DNA of 5,600 nt, taken from assembly GCA_023145655.1 (NCBI GenBank), contig JAGLDI010000208.1, forward strand, positions 1 to 5,600. Direction: 5' to 3'. The translations under genes were made by a program, and so were the position numbers. Positions 1-4,992 of this stretch are shown here, piece by piece (positions within the stretch are counted from its first letter, which is position 1; the number at the start of each line of letters is the position of its first letter). Origin of the DNA: Desulfuromusa sp. (lineage in GTDB: Bacteria > Desulfobacterota > Desulfuromonadia > Desulfuromonadales > Geopsychrobacteraceae). The notes under the pieces were generated by a model, which saw only the letters and a program-made list of their open reading frames with translations, searched no databases and was not told the origin of the DNA.

Positions 1-126
1 GCTTATTTCTATACAGTGTACAGTGGCTTAAAGGTTGAGGGCAAACCTAAATATTACCACTGCAGAGTGTCACTCCCCCTGAGAGGCTGTCAAGCTGTGG
101 GGGTAAAACGCAAAAAAGCAGCCTGA
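1..126 (+). CDS. possible C-terminal tail of an upstream gene (doubtful)
   Basis: Frame 1 is open from the window edge to a TGA at 124-126 and would encode 41 residues ending in a basic VKRKKAA tail. The other two plus frames close within the first 36 bases. A run of this length can arise by chance, I recognise no family in it, and no start is visible. The stop would lie in the loop of the minus-strand terminator at 116-137, an arrangement possible for a convergent gene end. It could equally be non-coding DNA, since it also carries small inverted repeats (21-62). Real only if the reading frame continues upstream of the window. Confidence 0.22.
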   Translation, partial: AYFYTVYSGLKVEGKPKYYHCRVSLPLRGCQAVGVKRKKAA

Positions 127-137
127 TCTGGCTGCTT
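111..137 (-). terminator. intrinsic terminator of the small membrane protein gene
   Basis: A perfect 8-bp stem, AAGCAGCC (116-123) with GGCTGCTT (130-137), closes a 6-nt loop. On the minus strand it is followed directly by a run of T (complement of the A run at 112-117), the classic Rho-independent layout. On the plus strand no U tract follows, so it works in the minus direction. It lies 46 bp beyond the stop codon of the 184-333 gene, which supports that short gene as a separate transcription unit. Confidence 0.75.
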
Positions 138-183
138 AGTAAGCTTAAAATTCTCCTCCGTTGGAGCAAAACTGTGTTGTCAG

Positions 184-333
184 CTATGCCCCCCAACGGG
201 AAATAAGGTGAAATTTCTCTTCTGTTTCCAACCAGTCAGCATTAATAATATGTCCTTCACTCTCACACCGTTCCAGTGAGAAAAACCCCAGCATCAGCAA
301 CGAAAACAGTCCGATCAATACAATATAGGTCAT
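184..333 (-). CDS. 49-residue single-span membrane protein, unknown function
   Basis: A short gene of 49 codons ending in TAG. The start is fixed by a near-perfect Shine-Dalgarno AAGGAGG (339-345 on the plus strand) 5 nt before the ATG. A promoter lies upstream (373-401) and an intrinsic terminator downstream (111-137), so all parts of a monocistronic gene are present. Residues 3-20 form one hydrophobic helix (MTYIVLIGLFSLLMLGFFSL). They are followed by an acidic polar tail with one Cys (C23), two His (H28, H42) and two Trp (W34, W47). The N-terminus has no positive charges, so it is more likely a small anchored membrane protein than a secreted one, and no signal-peptidase site is evident. 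It is divergent from a LysR-type regulator, and LysR regulators commonly control the divergent neighbour, so it may be that regulator's target. I do not recognise the family, so no function is assigned. The gene model is fairly secure; topology is inferred. Confidence 0.7.
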   Translation of the reverse strand: MTYIVLIGLFSLLMLGFFSLERCESEGHIINADWLETEEKFHLISRWGA

Positions 334-338
334 AATGG

Positions 339-345
339 CCTCCTT
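339..345 (-). promoter_or_regulatory. Shine-Dalgarno of the small membrane protein gene
   Basis: On the minus strand this reads AAGGAGG, complementary to the 16S rRNA 3' end, with a 5-nt spacer to the ATG at 333. It is the main evidence that the 49-codon frame is translated and decides its start. Confidence 0.75.
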
Positions 346-368
346 CTTGAATATGTTTGTATCGTGAG

Positions 369-397
369 TTGAATATTAGACTGCCGTAGTGTATAAG
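369..397 (+). promoter_or_regulatory. predicted sigma-70 promoter of the LysR-type regulator gene
   Basis: The -35 TTGAAT (369-374), a 17-nt spacer and the -10 TATAAG (392-397) predict a start near 404 and a leader of about 33 nt. It occupies nearly the same DNA as the divergent promoter at 373-401. An alternative -10, TATAGG at 418-423, would give an almost leaderless message but has no fitting -35. Confidence 0.45.
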
Positions 398-401
398 TAA
401 A
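373..401 (-). promoter_or_regulatory. predicted sigma-70 promoter of the small membrane protein gene
   Basis: On the minus strand a -35 TTTACT (plus positions 396-401) and a -10 TAATAT (373-378) are separated by exactly 17 nt. Each matches the consensus at four of six positions. Transcription would start near 366, giving a leader of about 32 nt before the ATG. It overlaps the predicted promoter of the divergent regulator gene, so the two would compete for RNA polymerase. Confidence 0.45.
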
Positions 402-419
402 ATCATTCTTTCTACACTA
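387..419. repeat. 7-bp inverted repeat in the divergent promoter region, possible operator
   Basis: TAGTGTA (387-393) and TACACTA (413-419) are perfect inverted copies with a 19-bp spacer, 26 bp centre to centre, or about two and a half helical turns. The left arm lies inside both overlapping promoters, and the right arm is upstream of the minus-strand -35. This is a plausible two-site arrangement for a dimer or tetramer of the adjacent LysR-type regulator. Regulator identity is inferred from proximity only. Confidence 0.4.
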
Positions 420-423
420 TAGG

Positions 424-438
424 ATAAGCTAAACTTAT
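424..438. promoter_or_regulatory. T-N11-A dyad over the regulator start codon, candidate LysR-type box
   Basis: ATAAG-CTAAA-CTTAT is a perfect interrupted palindrome with T at 425 and A at 437, the T-N11-A spacing known for LysR-family operators. It overlaps the first two bases of the regulator's start codon, a position suited to autorepression. The part GATAAGCTA (423-431) and the word GCTAAACTTA (428-437) both recur upstream of the substrate-binding protein gene (4922-4930 and 4906-4915). Confidence 0.4.
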
Positions 439-1393
439 GCTTCCAGACTTCAACCGCCTCAAAGTTTTTTATCATATTTACTCTCTCAACAGCATTGTTG
501 CTACGGCGAACGCCCTGCATCTGTCACAACCCGCAATCAGTCAACAACTGCAAAAACTGGAGGGAGAGCTGAAAGTTCCTCTCTTTACCCGGTTGCACAA
601 AAAACTGGTTCCAACAGCGGCCGGAGAGCGATTATTTAACCTGGTCGAACCCTTTATCGAAAAGCTTCAGGATGAAATTCCCTATATCCGTCAACCTCTG
701 GACCGACCGGCGGGGATGTTGCGAATCGGAGCTCCCCGGGAGTTTGGTAAGGAATATCTGCCCCGCTTTTGCCATGAATTTCGTCAGCTGTACCCCGATG
801 TGATGTTCAAATTAAAGTTTAAAGAAGCAATCCCGCTGTTGACCATGATCAGAGAGGGGATCCTGGATTATGCGTTGGTTGATGTCTATTTCAAGCAGGG
901 AGAACTCCCCAGTTTTTCGGATATTTTCAGTGTTGCTCCGTTACTTAAAGAGGAGATGATCCTGGTTTGTTCTCAGGATTATTACCAACAGAATATTGCC
1001 GGAGACCATTCGTTTAAAAATCTGCTGAGCAAAGAATATATTACCGATGAGGACGACCCCTCGATTCTCAGCTTATGGTTCAAACATAACTTTCATAAAA
1101 TTGCCGAAAATCTCAATATCGTCATGACTCTTGACAGTCACGAAGCGCTGATCTCGGCACTCAAATTGGGGATGGGATTAGGGGTGGCAACCGCCCACCT
1201 GGTCTGGGATGAGATTCAACGGGGCGAAGTTGTCCCGATAACAACTCTGCGGGCAAATATGGTAAATATGATTTCACTGGTGCAGTTGCAGGATAAAGTT
1301 CCGACTCTGACAGAAAAAACATTTCGGGATTTTATGATCGCCAGAATGCAGAAAGCTGAAATTCTGCAGCGGTTTCAATATACAGGATCTTAA
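437..1393 (+). CDS. LysR-family transcriptional regulator
   Basis: A 318-residue LysR-type regulator, close to the usual family length. The N-terminal winged helix-turn-helix spans about residues 4-63, with the characteristic stretch LSQPAISQQLQKLEGEL (29-45) followed by VPLFTR and the TAAGERL segment. An LysR substrate-binding domain follows at about 94-300, with LRIGAP at the first strand, GILDYALVD (141-149) and the glycine-rich ALKLGMGLGVA (241-251). It should bind DNA as a dimer or tetramer and respond to a small ligand, which cannot be read from the sequence. The ATG at 437 gives the expected short lead into the helix-turn-helix. Its ribosome site is weak: AGGA at 421-424 lies 12 nt away, so translation may be inefficient. 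It is divergent from the 49-residue membrane protein gene and 24 nt upstream of a CxxC protein, its likely targets or partners. Family call is secure; specific role unknown. Confidence 0.93.
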   Translation: MLPDFNRLKVFYHIYSLNSIVATANALHLSQPAISQQLQKLEGELKVPLFTRLHKKLVPTAAGERLFNLVEPFIEKLQDEIPYIRQPLDRPAGMLRIGAPREFGKEYLPRFCHEFRQLYPDVMFKLKFKEAIPLLTMIREGILDYALVDVYFKQGELPSFSDIFSVAPLLKEEMILVCSQDYYQQNIAGDHSFKNLLSKEYITDEDDPSILSLWFKHNFHKIAENLNIVMTLDSHEALISALKLGMGLGVATAHLVWDEIQRGEVVPITTLRANMVNMISLVQLQDKVPTLTEKTFRDFMIARMQKAEILQRFQYTGS

Positions 1394-1417
1394 AATGTAA
1401 TACCGAAAGGTCATACG

Positions 1418-1861
1418 ATGCCTATTCCAATAATTAATCTTGATTTCTGCGGTGAACCGGCCGATTTGCACTGCCCGGTCTGTGGAGAGATGATCTTTTC
1501 CTCGGGAGTTCAGCAGGAAAGTTGTCCCCACGTTATTTTTCTGGGAGATTCGGCAAGGGGAAATTGGTCCTGGCCGCAACAACAATATCTGCAGGAGTTC
1601 CGGCGACAACTTCAACAAAACTACGAAGAAGCAAGTAAAAATGGATTCTACAGGACACTGGAAGAGTATACTGAGACCCTTAAAGTTGATAAATGTGCCA
1701 CCATTGCCGCCACTGTAATTTCCAGAAAATCAGCCATCATGCTTTCAATTTCCACTTCGGATATTGGTTGCGGTGGAATGTACAACGGGACAATCTACGG
1801 AGCTTTTGATTTTCTGCTGGGAACCAACACTTGTTCGATTCTCCCAGACCGGCACCAGTAA
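1418..1861 (+). CDS. hypothetical protein with CxxC-CxH zinc-knuckle-like motif
   Basis: A 147-residue protein with no family I recognise. It starts 24 nt after the LysR-type regulator's stop, with GAAAGG (1405-1410) 7 nt before the ATG, so it is probably co-transcribed. Near the N-terminus, C19-x2-C22-x13-C36-x-H38 forms a compact four-ligand set that resembles a zinc-binding knuckle and lies in an HCPVCGEMIF context like rubredoxin-type ribbons. Three more cysteines occur (C93, C118, C139), along with a Trp-rich WSW at 50-52. Residues 54-92 are polar and Gln/Glu-rich, probably helical. The C-terminal third is Ser/Gly-rich with small hydrophobic residues (about 94-136). There is no signal peptide or membrane segment, so it is likely cytoplasmic. 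Metal binding is inferred from residue spacing only; a redox or regulatory role is possible. No terminator separates its end from the convergent cpxA end 47 bp away. Confidence 0.75.
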   Translation: MPIPIINLDFCGEPADLHCPVCGEMIFSSGVQQESCPHVIFLGDSARGNWSWPQQQYLQEFRRQLQQNYEEASKNGFYRTLEEYTETLKVDKCATIAATVISRKSAIMLSISTSDIGCGGMYNGTIYGAFDFLLGTNTCSILPDRHQ

Positions 1862-1908
1862 CAGGGGACAAAGCACCGTAAATATCCAGCAGGGTGTTGG
1901 CTATGCCA

Positions 1909-3282
1909 TCACCTTTCAAACGGCAAGGTGATCTCTATCAGTAAACCTCCTTGAGAACGATTTTTTGCCGTAATTGATCCAGAGTGTAACTTGATTGCCC
2001 GTTCAGCAATTGCCAGTCCAATCCCGGTTCCACCGGTCTGACGATCCCGCGCAGCCGCAACCCGATAAAAAGCTTCAAACAATTTTTGCAGAGACTCTTC
2101 CGGAACCCCGGGACCTTGATCAGCAACCCGGATCGTCCAATCTTCTGCCCCGGCGATTAAGTCGACAGACACAATGGTATTATCCGCAGTGTATTTTACT
2201 GCATTGCGAATCACATTTTCCAGCGCTTGCGCCAGCAGATCCGGTGATCCTGAATAAATAGCGTCCTCTGGAGCCTGGTAAACAACCTGGCACTGGCGTG
2301 TTTTCGCCTCGTAATTGGCATCTTCTACCAAGTTGGCGAGCAACTCCTGCAGATCAAATTTTTGGAACGGCAGTTCTTGAGCCCCACTCTCCAATCGGGT
2401 CAGATTAAGCAGCTGGCCAATCATCACATTCATCCGCTCGGCTTCCAGCTCAATCCGCGCCAACGCCTTGCTTTTCGTCTCAGCATCCCCCGGTTGCCGA
2501 GCCAGCTCCAAAGCGATCCCCAGGCGGGTCAACGGGGAGCGTAATTCATGGGAGATATCCCGCAACAGATTTTTCTGCGCATCAACCAGGGTCTCGATCT
2601 TTCCGGCCATTTCGTCAAAATCGTCAGCCAACTCAGCCAGTTCATTTTTCCCTTTGATTTTATCACCGATGCGAGTTGAAAGATCACCAGCGGCAAATTT
2701 GCGGGTTGCCTGACGTAAACGGCCAATCGGCGCAGTCAGAGAACGGGCTAAAAAATAACACCCGATGGCGGTCACCGCCAATAAAATCAATAATTGCCAC
2801 CCTAGAAATCCGTGTGTCACCCCCTTGAATAGATGTCTCGATTGCTGCCGATCCGGTAACTGTATAGCGACAAAATAGATTTGACCCGAGCCGCCACGAA
2901 CCATACTGGCCAACCCGTTACGACGTCCCATCATCGGGAAAACCACCTCGCCGCTTCTCATAGCGCGTTGCACCATATGTTGCATACGGCGGGGAACTCT
3001 CTGCTGGGTCAAGGGATGACCGGAAGAATTGAATAATAATAGATGGATTCCAAACTCAGCCGACAACCTTTCAGCATATTTATCTACAGCCGCAATCCCC
3101 TCATGCTCAAAAGCTTGAGTTGCTTCCCGGCCATATTCAGCAATCGCTTGCCGGGTAAAATTTTGATCTGCCAGGGCTGGGAACTCCTGATCACGGAAGT
3201 AAGTCAAAATAACCACCGCAGAAGAAACCAGTAGAATAATCAATAGAAAATAGAAAAAAATTCTCAGGAACAAACTGCGCAT
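1909..3282 (-). CDS. cpxA: CpxA-like envelope stress sensor histidine kinase
   Basis: A 457-residue membrane sensor kinase, the same length as Escherichia coli CpxA as I recall it. Order of parts: transmembrane helix 1 at about 5-28; a periplasmic sensor region at about 29-157; transmembrane helix 2 at about 159-181; HAMP at about 182-232; a dimerisation/phosphoacceptor domain with H245 in DISHELRSPLTRL; then the ATPase domain with the N box ALENVIRNAVKYT (N356, N360), G1 box DQGPGVP (388-394), F box LFEAFYR (401-407) and G2 box GGTGIGLAIA (417-426). All catalytic motifs are intact. The QKNLLRDISHELRSPLTRL and RIELEAERM stretches are strongly CpxA-like. It should phosphorylate the regulator encoded just upstream. 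Its ATG overlaps that gene's TGA by one base and has no good Shine-Dalgarno, so its translation is probably coupled. The periplasmic ligand is unknown; inhibition by the neighbouring CpxP-like protein is inferred from the E. coli system. Confidence 0.9.
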   Translation of the reverse strand: MRSLFLRIFFYFLLIILLVSSAVVILTYFRDQEFPALADQNFTRQAIAEYGREATQAFEHEGIAAVDKYAERLSAEFGIHLLLFNSSGHPLTQQRVPRRMQHMVQRAMRSGEVVFPMMGRRNGLASMVRGGSGQIYFVAIQLPDRQQSRHLFKGVTHGFLGWQLLILLAVTAIGCYFLARSLTAPIGRLRQATRKFAAGDLSTRIGDKIKGKNELAELADDFDEMAGKIETLVDAQKNLLRDISHELRSPLTRLGIALELARQPGDAETKSKALARIELEAERMNVMIGQLLNLTRLESGAQELPFQKFDLQELLANLVEDANYEAKTRQCQVVYQAPEDAIYSGSPDLLAQALENVIRNAVKYTADNTIVSVDLIAGAEDWTIRVADQGPGVPEESLQKLFEAFYRVAAARDRQTGGTGIGLAIAERAIKLHSGSITAKNRSQGGLLIEITLPFER

Positions 3283-3983
3283 CAGGAGGTACTTTCTAGT
3301 AAAGAATAGAGATAACCAACGCCACGGATCGTTCTGATCCGTTCGATATCGTCCACATAATGGCCAAGTTTTTTGCGTAATGCACTGACATGCACGTCAA
3401 TGCTGCGATCATATGCCGAGAGCTGACGACCGAGGACTTTTTCGACCAGATCATCCCGACTGATCACCTCTCCAGCTCGGGATAACAAGACCTCAAGCAG
3501 ATTAAATTCAACCGAGGTCAATTCAATATTGTCGCCACCGCGCTTTACGGTCCGGTTGGTAGCATAGAGAACGACATCCCCGACCGTTAACTTTTCAACC
3601 GGCGGCGGGGGAACTTTTACCGTTTCTGTACGGCGTTGGATCGCCCGGATACGGGCAACCAGCTCGCGCGGGTTGAAGGGTTTGGGCAGATAATCATCGG
3701 CTCCCAGTTCCAGTCCAACAATCCGGTCAATATCGTCCCCACGCGCGGTAAGCATAATAACCGGAACCTTGCTGCTTTCACGAATTTTTCTGAGGACGTC
3801 AAAACCGTTCATCTCCGGCAGCATCACATCCAGAATAACCAGAACATATTCTGCCGCAAGAGCCTGTTCCGCACCCCGCTTGCCGTTATTAACGGTTTCA
3901 ACCGTAAAGTTTTCACCACTCAGATAGTCGCTCAACAATTCACAGAGCTCTATATCATCATCTATCACCAGAATTCGATTCAT
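3282..3983 (-). CDS. cpxR: CpxR-like OmpR/PhoB-family response regulator
   Basis: A 233-residue response regulator. The receiver domain (about 1-118) has the acidic triad D8-D10, phosphoacceptor D52 in LDVMLPEMNG, T79 and K101 in the LPKPFNPRELVARIRAI stretch, nearly identical to E. coli CpxR. A proline-rich linker (PPPP, 125-128) leads to an OmpR-type winged helix (about 131-228) with LTSVEFNLLEVLL, the recognition helix region YDRSIDVHVSALRKKL and RTIRGVGYLY. The start is supported by GAGGAG (3989-3994 on the plus strand) 5 nt upstream of the ATG. It is first in an operon with the CpxA-like kinase and divergent from a CpxP/Spy-like gene. The shared spacer holds copies of the CpxR box GTAAA-N5-GTAAA, supporting both the name and autoregulation. 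Other OmpR-family regulators share the architecture, but the box match makes CpxR the best call. Confidence 0.93.
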   Translation of the reverse strand: MNRILVIDDDIELCELLSDYLSGENFTVETVNNGKRGAEQALAAEYVLVILDVMLPEMNGFDVLRKIRESSKVPVIMLTARGDDIDRIVGLELGADDYLPKPFNPRELVARIRAIQRRTETVKVPPPPVEKLTVGDVVLYATNRTVKRGGDNIELTSVEFNLLEVLLSRAGEVISRDDLVEKVLGRQLSAYDRSIDVHVSALRKKLGHYVDDIERIRTIRGVGYLYSLLESTS

Positions 3984-4011
3984 TGTGACTCCTCATCCAT
4001 TTCCAGTGTCA

Positions 4012-4040
4012 ATCATAACTGGACTGAGCACCACAGGGTG
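4012..4040 (-). promoter_or_regulatory. predicted activator-dependent promoter of the cpxRA operon
   Basis: On the minus strand a good -10, TATGAT (plus 4012-4017), has only CACCCT at the -35 position (4035-4040), a very poor match. Transcription would begin near 4005, 22 nt before the ATG. The CpxR box at 4040-4054 would be centred about 42 bp upstream of that start, a classic site for an activator that substitutes for a weak -35. The start site is a prediction. Confidence 0.35.
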
Positions 4041-4054
4041 TAAAGAATTGTTAA
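4040..4054 (+). promoter_or_regulatory. CpxR box 1 (degenerate), cpxR-proximal
   Basis: GTAAA-GAATT-GTTAA matches the enteric CpxR consensus GTAAA-N5-GTAAA at nine of the ten defined positions. It lies beside the predicted cpxR -35 region and reads toward the CpxP-like gene, that is, in reverse orientation relative to cpxR transcription. Confidence 0.5.
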
Positions 4055-4077
4055 GAGAAAAACAGCCTCCTAGAAAC

Positions 4078-4092
4078 TTTACATAACTTTAC
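4078..4092 (-). promoter_or_regulatory. CpxR box 2 (perfect consensus)
   Basis: On the minus strand this reads GTAAA-GTTAT-GTAAA, an exact match to the CpxR consensus with the standard 5-nt spacer. It lies midway between the divergent cpxR and CpxP-like genes and is centred about 63 bp upstream of the predicted start of the CpxP-like transcript. It is 21 bp, two helical turns, from box 3. Confidence 0.65.
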
Positions 4093-4098
4093 CTGATT

Positions 4099-4113
4099 TT
4101 CACACCACTTAAC
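4099..4113 (-). promoter_or_regulatory. CpxR box 3 (degenerate), proximal to the CpxP-like gene
   Basis: On the minus strand GTTAA-GTGGT-GTGAA matches the CpxR consensus at eight of ten defined positions, and its GTTAA half-site equals that in box 1. It abuts the predicted -35 position (4113-4118) and is centred about 42 bp upstream of the predicted start at 4148. Its face-of-helix spacing from box 2 supports cooperative binding. Confidence 0.45.
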
Positions 4114-4141
4114 CCCCACTTCAGATTCTTTGCGCTATAGT
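4113..4141 (+). promoter_or_regulatory. predicted Cpx-activated promoter of the CpxP/Spy-like gene
   Basis: The -10 TATAGT (4136-4141) is good, but the -35 position 17 nt upstream holds CCCCCA (4113-4118), with no resemblance to TTGACA. Activity should therefore need an activator, which fits CpxR boxes 2 and 3 directly upstream. The start would be near 4148, giving a leader of about 42 nt. Confidence 0.5.
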
Positions 4142-4189
4142 CGAGCCATCAAACAACGAAAATAATCATCACAACCTTAAAGGAGAAAC

Positions 4190-4795
4190 ATGATGAAAAA
4201 AACAGTTATGATACCAACATTATTGCTCAGTGTCCTCTTAGTTGCTGGAACAGCCTTTGCGTGGCCCGGAGGACATGGCAAAAAGAGCTGTGACGGTTCT
4301 TACGGACAAAGAGGTCAAGGGATGACCCAGGAACAACACCAGGAGCGGATGGGAAAGCGGCTGGAAAAAATGGGCGTCGTCCTTGACCTGACCGACCAAC
4401 AGCAGAAACAATTGAAAGGGTTACTTGATCAACAATGGCAGAATCGCCAATCAATGCGCACGAAGATGCAAGCCAGCCAGGAAGATTTACGCGCAGACAG
4501 ACAAGGTCAAGAATTCAACGAAGCTGAGTTTCGGGCCAAGGCACAGAAACATGCTGATCTGCAAACCGAGATGATGGTTCAACGGGTAAAAACCAGGCAA
4601 CAGGTTCTGGCCGTTCTGACCCCCGAGCAACAGCAGAAAGCGGAAAAACTCCGTGGTATGGGCGGTGACGGTTTCTTCGATAAGCATGGAGAAAACCGCC
4701 ATGGTGAAGGTTACGGTAAGCACAGTGGGAAGCGTCATTGTGATGGCCAGAATAAACATGGTGCTCAAGGTTCTGGGAAACGCTGCAACAGCTAA
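4190..4795 (+). CDS. CpxP/Spy/ZraP-family periplasmic LTxxQ protein with His/Cys-rich tail
   Basis: A 201-residue exported protein. Residues 1-24 are a signal peptide (MMKK, hydrophobic core, AFA cleavage site before WPGG). The mature part is largely charged and helical and carries the two family signatures: LTDQQ (67-71) and LTPEQ (143-147), about 76 residues apart, as in the hooked helical hairpin of CpxP and Spy. Such proteins act as periplasmic chaperones and, for CpxP, damp the CpxA kinase. Residues 164-201 form an extra tail rich in Gly, Lys and His (H166, H171, H178, H183, H190) with C184 and C199. C34 and H29 lie near the mature N-terminus, a composition suggesting metal binding as in ZraP. 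Two ATGs are adjacent; AGGAG (4181-4185) is 4 nt from the first and 7 nt from the second (4193), so the second may be the true start. Upstream CpxR boxes indicate stress induction. CpxP-like role is inferred from context. Confidence 0.88.
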   Translation: MMKKTVMIPTLLLSVLLVAGTAFAWPGGHGKKSCDGSYGQRGQGMTQEQHQERMGKRLEKMGVVLDLTDQQQKQLKGLLDQQWQNRQSMRTKMQASQEDLRADRQGQEFNEAEFRAKAQKHADLQTEMMVQRVKTRQQVLAVLTPEQQQKAEKLRGMGGDGFFDKHGENRHGEGYGKHSGKRHCDGQNKHGAQGSGKRCNS

Positions 4796-4829
4796 GTAAT
4801 CTTCAGCAGAAATCAGGTTAAAATAGACA

Positions 4830-4861
4830 GGCGGGCCGCCAACACGGAGCCCGCCTTTTTT
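4830..4861 (+). terminator. intrinsic terminator of the CpxP/Spy-like gene
   Basis: GGCGGGC (4830-4836) pairs perfectly with GCCCGCC (4849-4855) around a 12-nt loop and is followed at once by six T (4856-4861). The GC-rich stem and U tract 35 nt after the stop codon make this a strong Rho-independent terminator. It isolates the CpxP-like gene from the substrate-binding protein gene. Confidence 0.9.
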
Positions 4862-4919
4862 GTTGGATAAAATTCAGCCTCCCCCTTTCAGACTACTTTT
4901 TATCTGCTAAACTTAATAC

Positions 4920-4950
4920 TTGATAAGCTACAAAGAAAATATTTTATCAA
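4920..4950 (+). promoter_or_regulatory. inverted repeat with overlapping candidate promoter before the binding-protein gene
   Basis: TTGATAA (4920-4926) and TTATCAA (4944-4950) are perfect inverted arms with a 17-bp spacer. The left arm contains a good -35 (TTGATA, five of six), and the right arm overlaps a mediocre -10 (TTTTAT, 4942-4947, 16-nt spacer), so a regulator bound to the arms would cover the promoter. The arms resemble the outer halves of iron-type operators but are too far apart for a standard 19-bp Fur box. The GATAAGCTA word here recurs at the LysR-type regulator start. Confidence 0.4.
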
Positions 4951-4992
4951 ATGAGTTTCTTAACCGTAAGTTTTCTAAAAGGAGCTGGCATC

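Noticed and set aside
75..103. CCCCC (75-79) and GGGGG (99-103) as a possible terminator hairpin
   Set aside because: Only five pairs with a 19-nt loop and no T run on either strand; the terminator at 116-137 is far better.
263..520. An 85-codon minus-strand frame overlapping the regulator's start and the small membrane protein gene
   Set aside because: It has no ribosome site, runs antisense to the conserved helix-turn-helix coding region, and overlaps in another frame the 49-codon gene that has full expression signals.
1862..1908. Search for a bidirectional terminator between the convergent CxxC-protein and cpxA genes
   Set aside because: Only a 4-bp TGGC/GCCA stem was found, with no T tract, so no terminator is claimed.
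3284..3290. AGGAGGT-type sequence on the plus strand at the cpxR-cpxA junction
   Set aside because: No start codon with a usable frame follows on the plus strand; it is the complement of coding bases of the regulator's end.
3636..4043. A 135-codon plus-strand frame antisense to cpxR
   Set aside because: It is the shadow of a well-conserved receiver domain, has no ribosome site and gives a low-complexity sequence without family features.
4920..4950. A classical Fur box before the binding-protein gene
   Set aside because: The arms are separated by 17 bp, whereas a standard Fur site is a 19-bp near-continuous palindrome; only the arm sequence is reminiscent.
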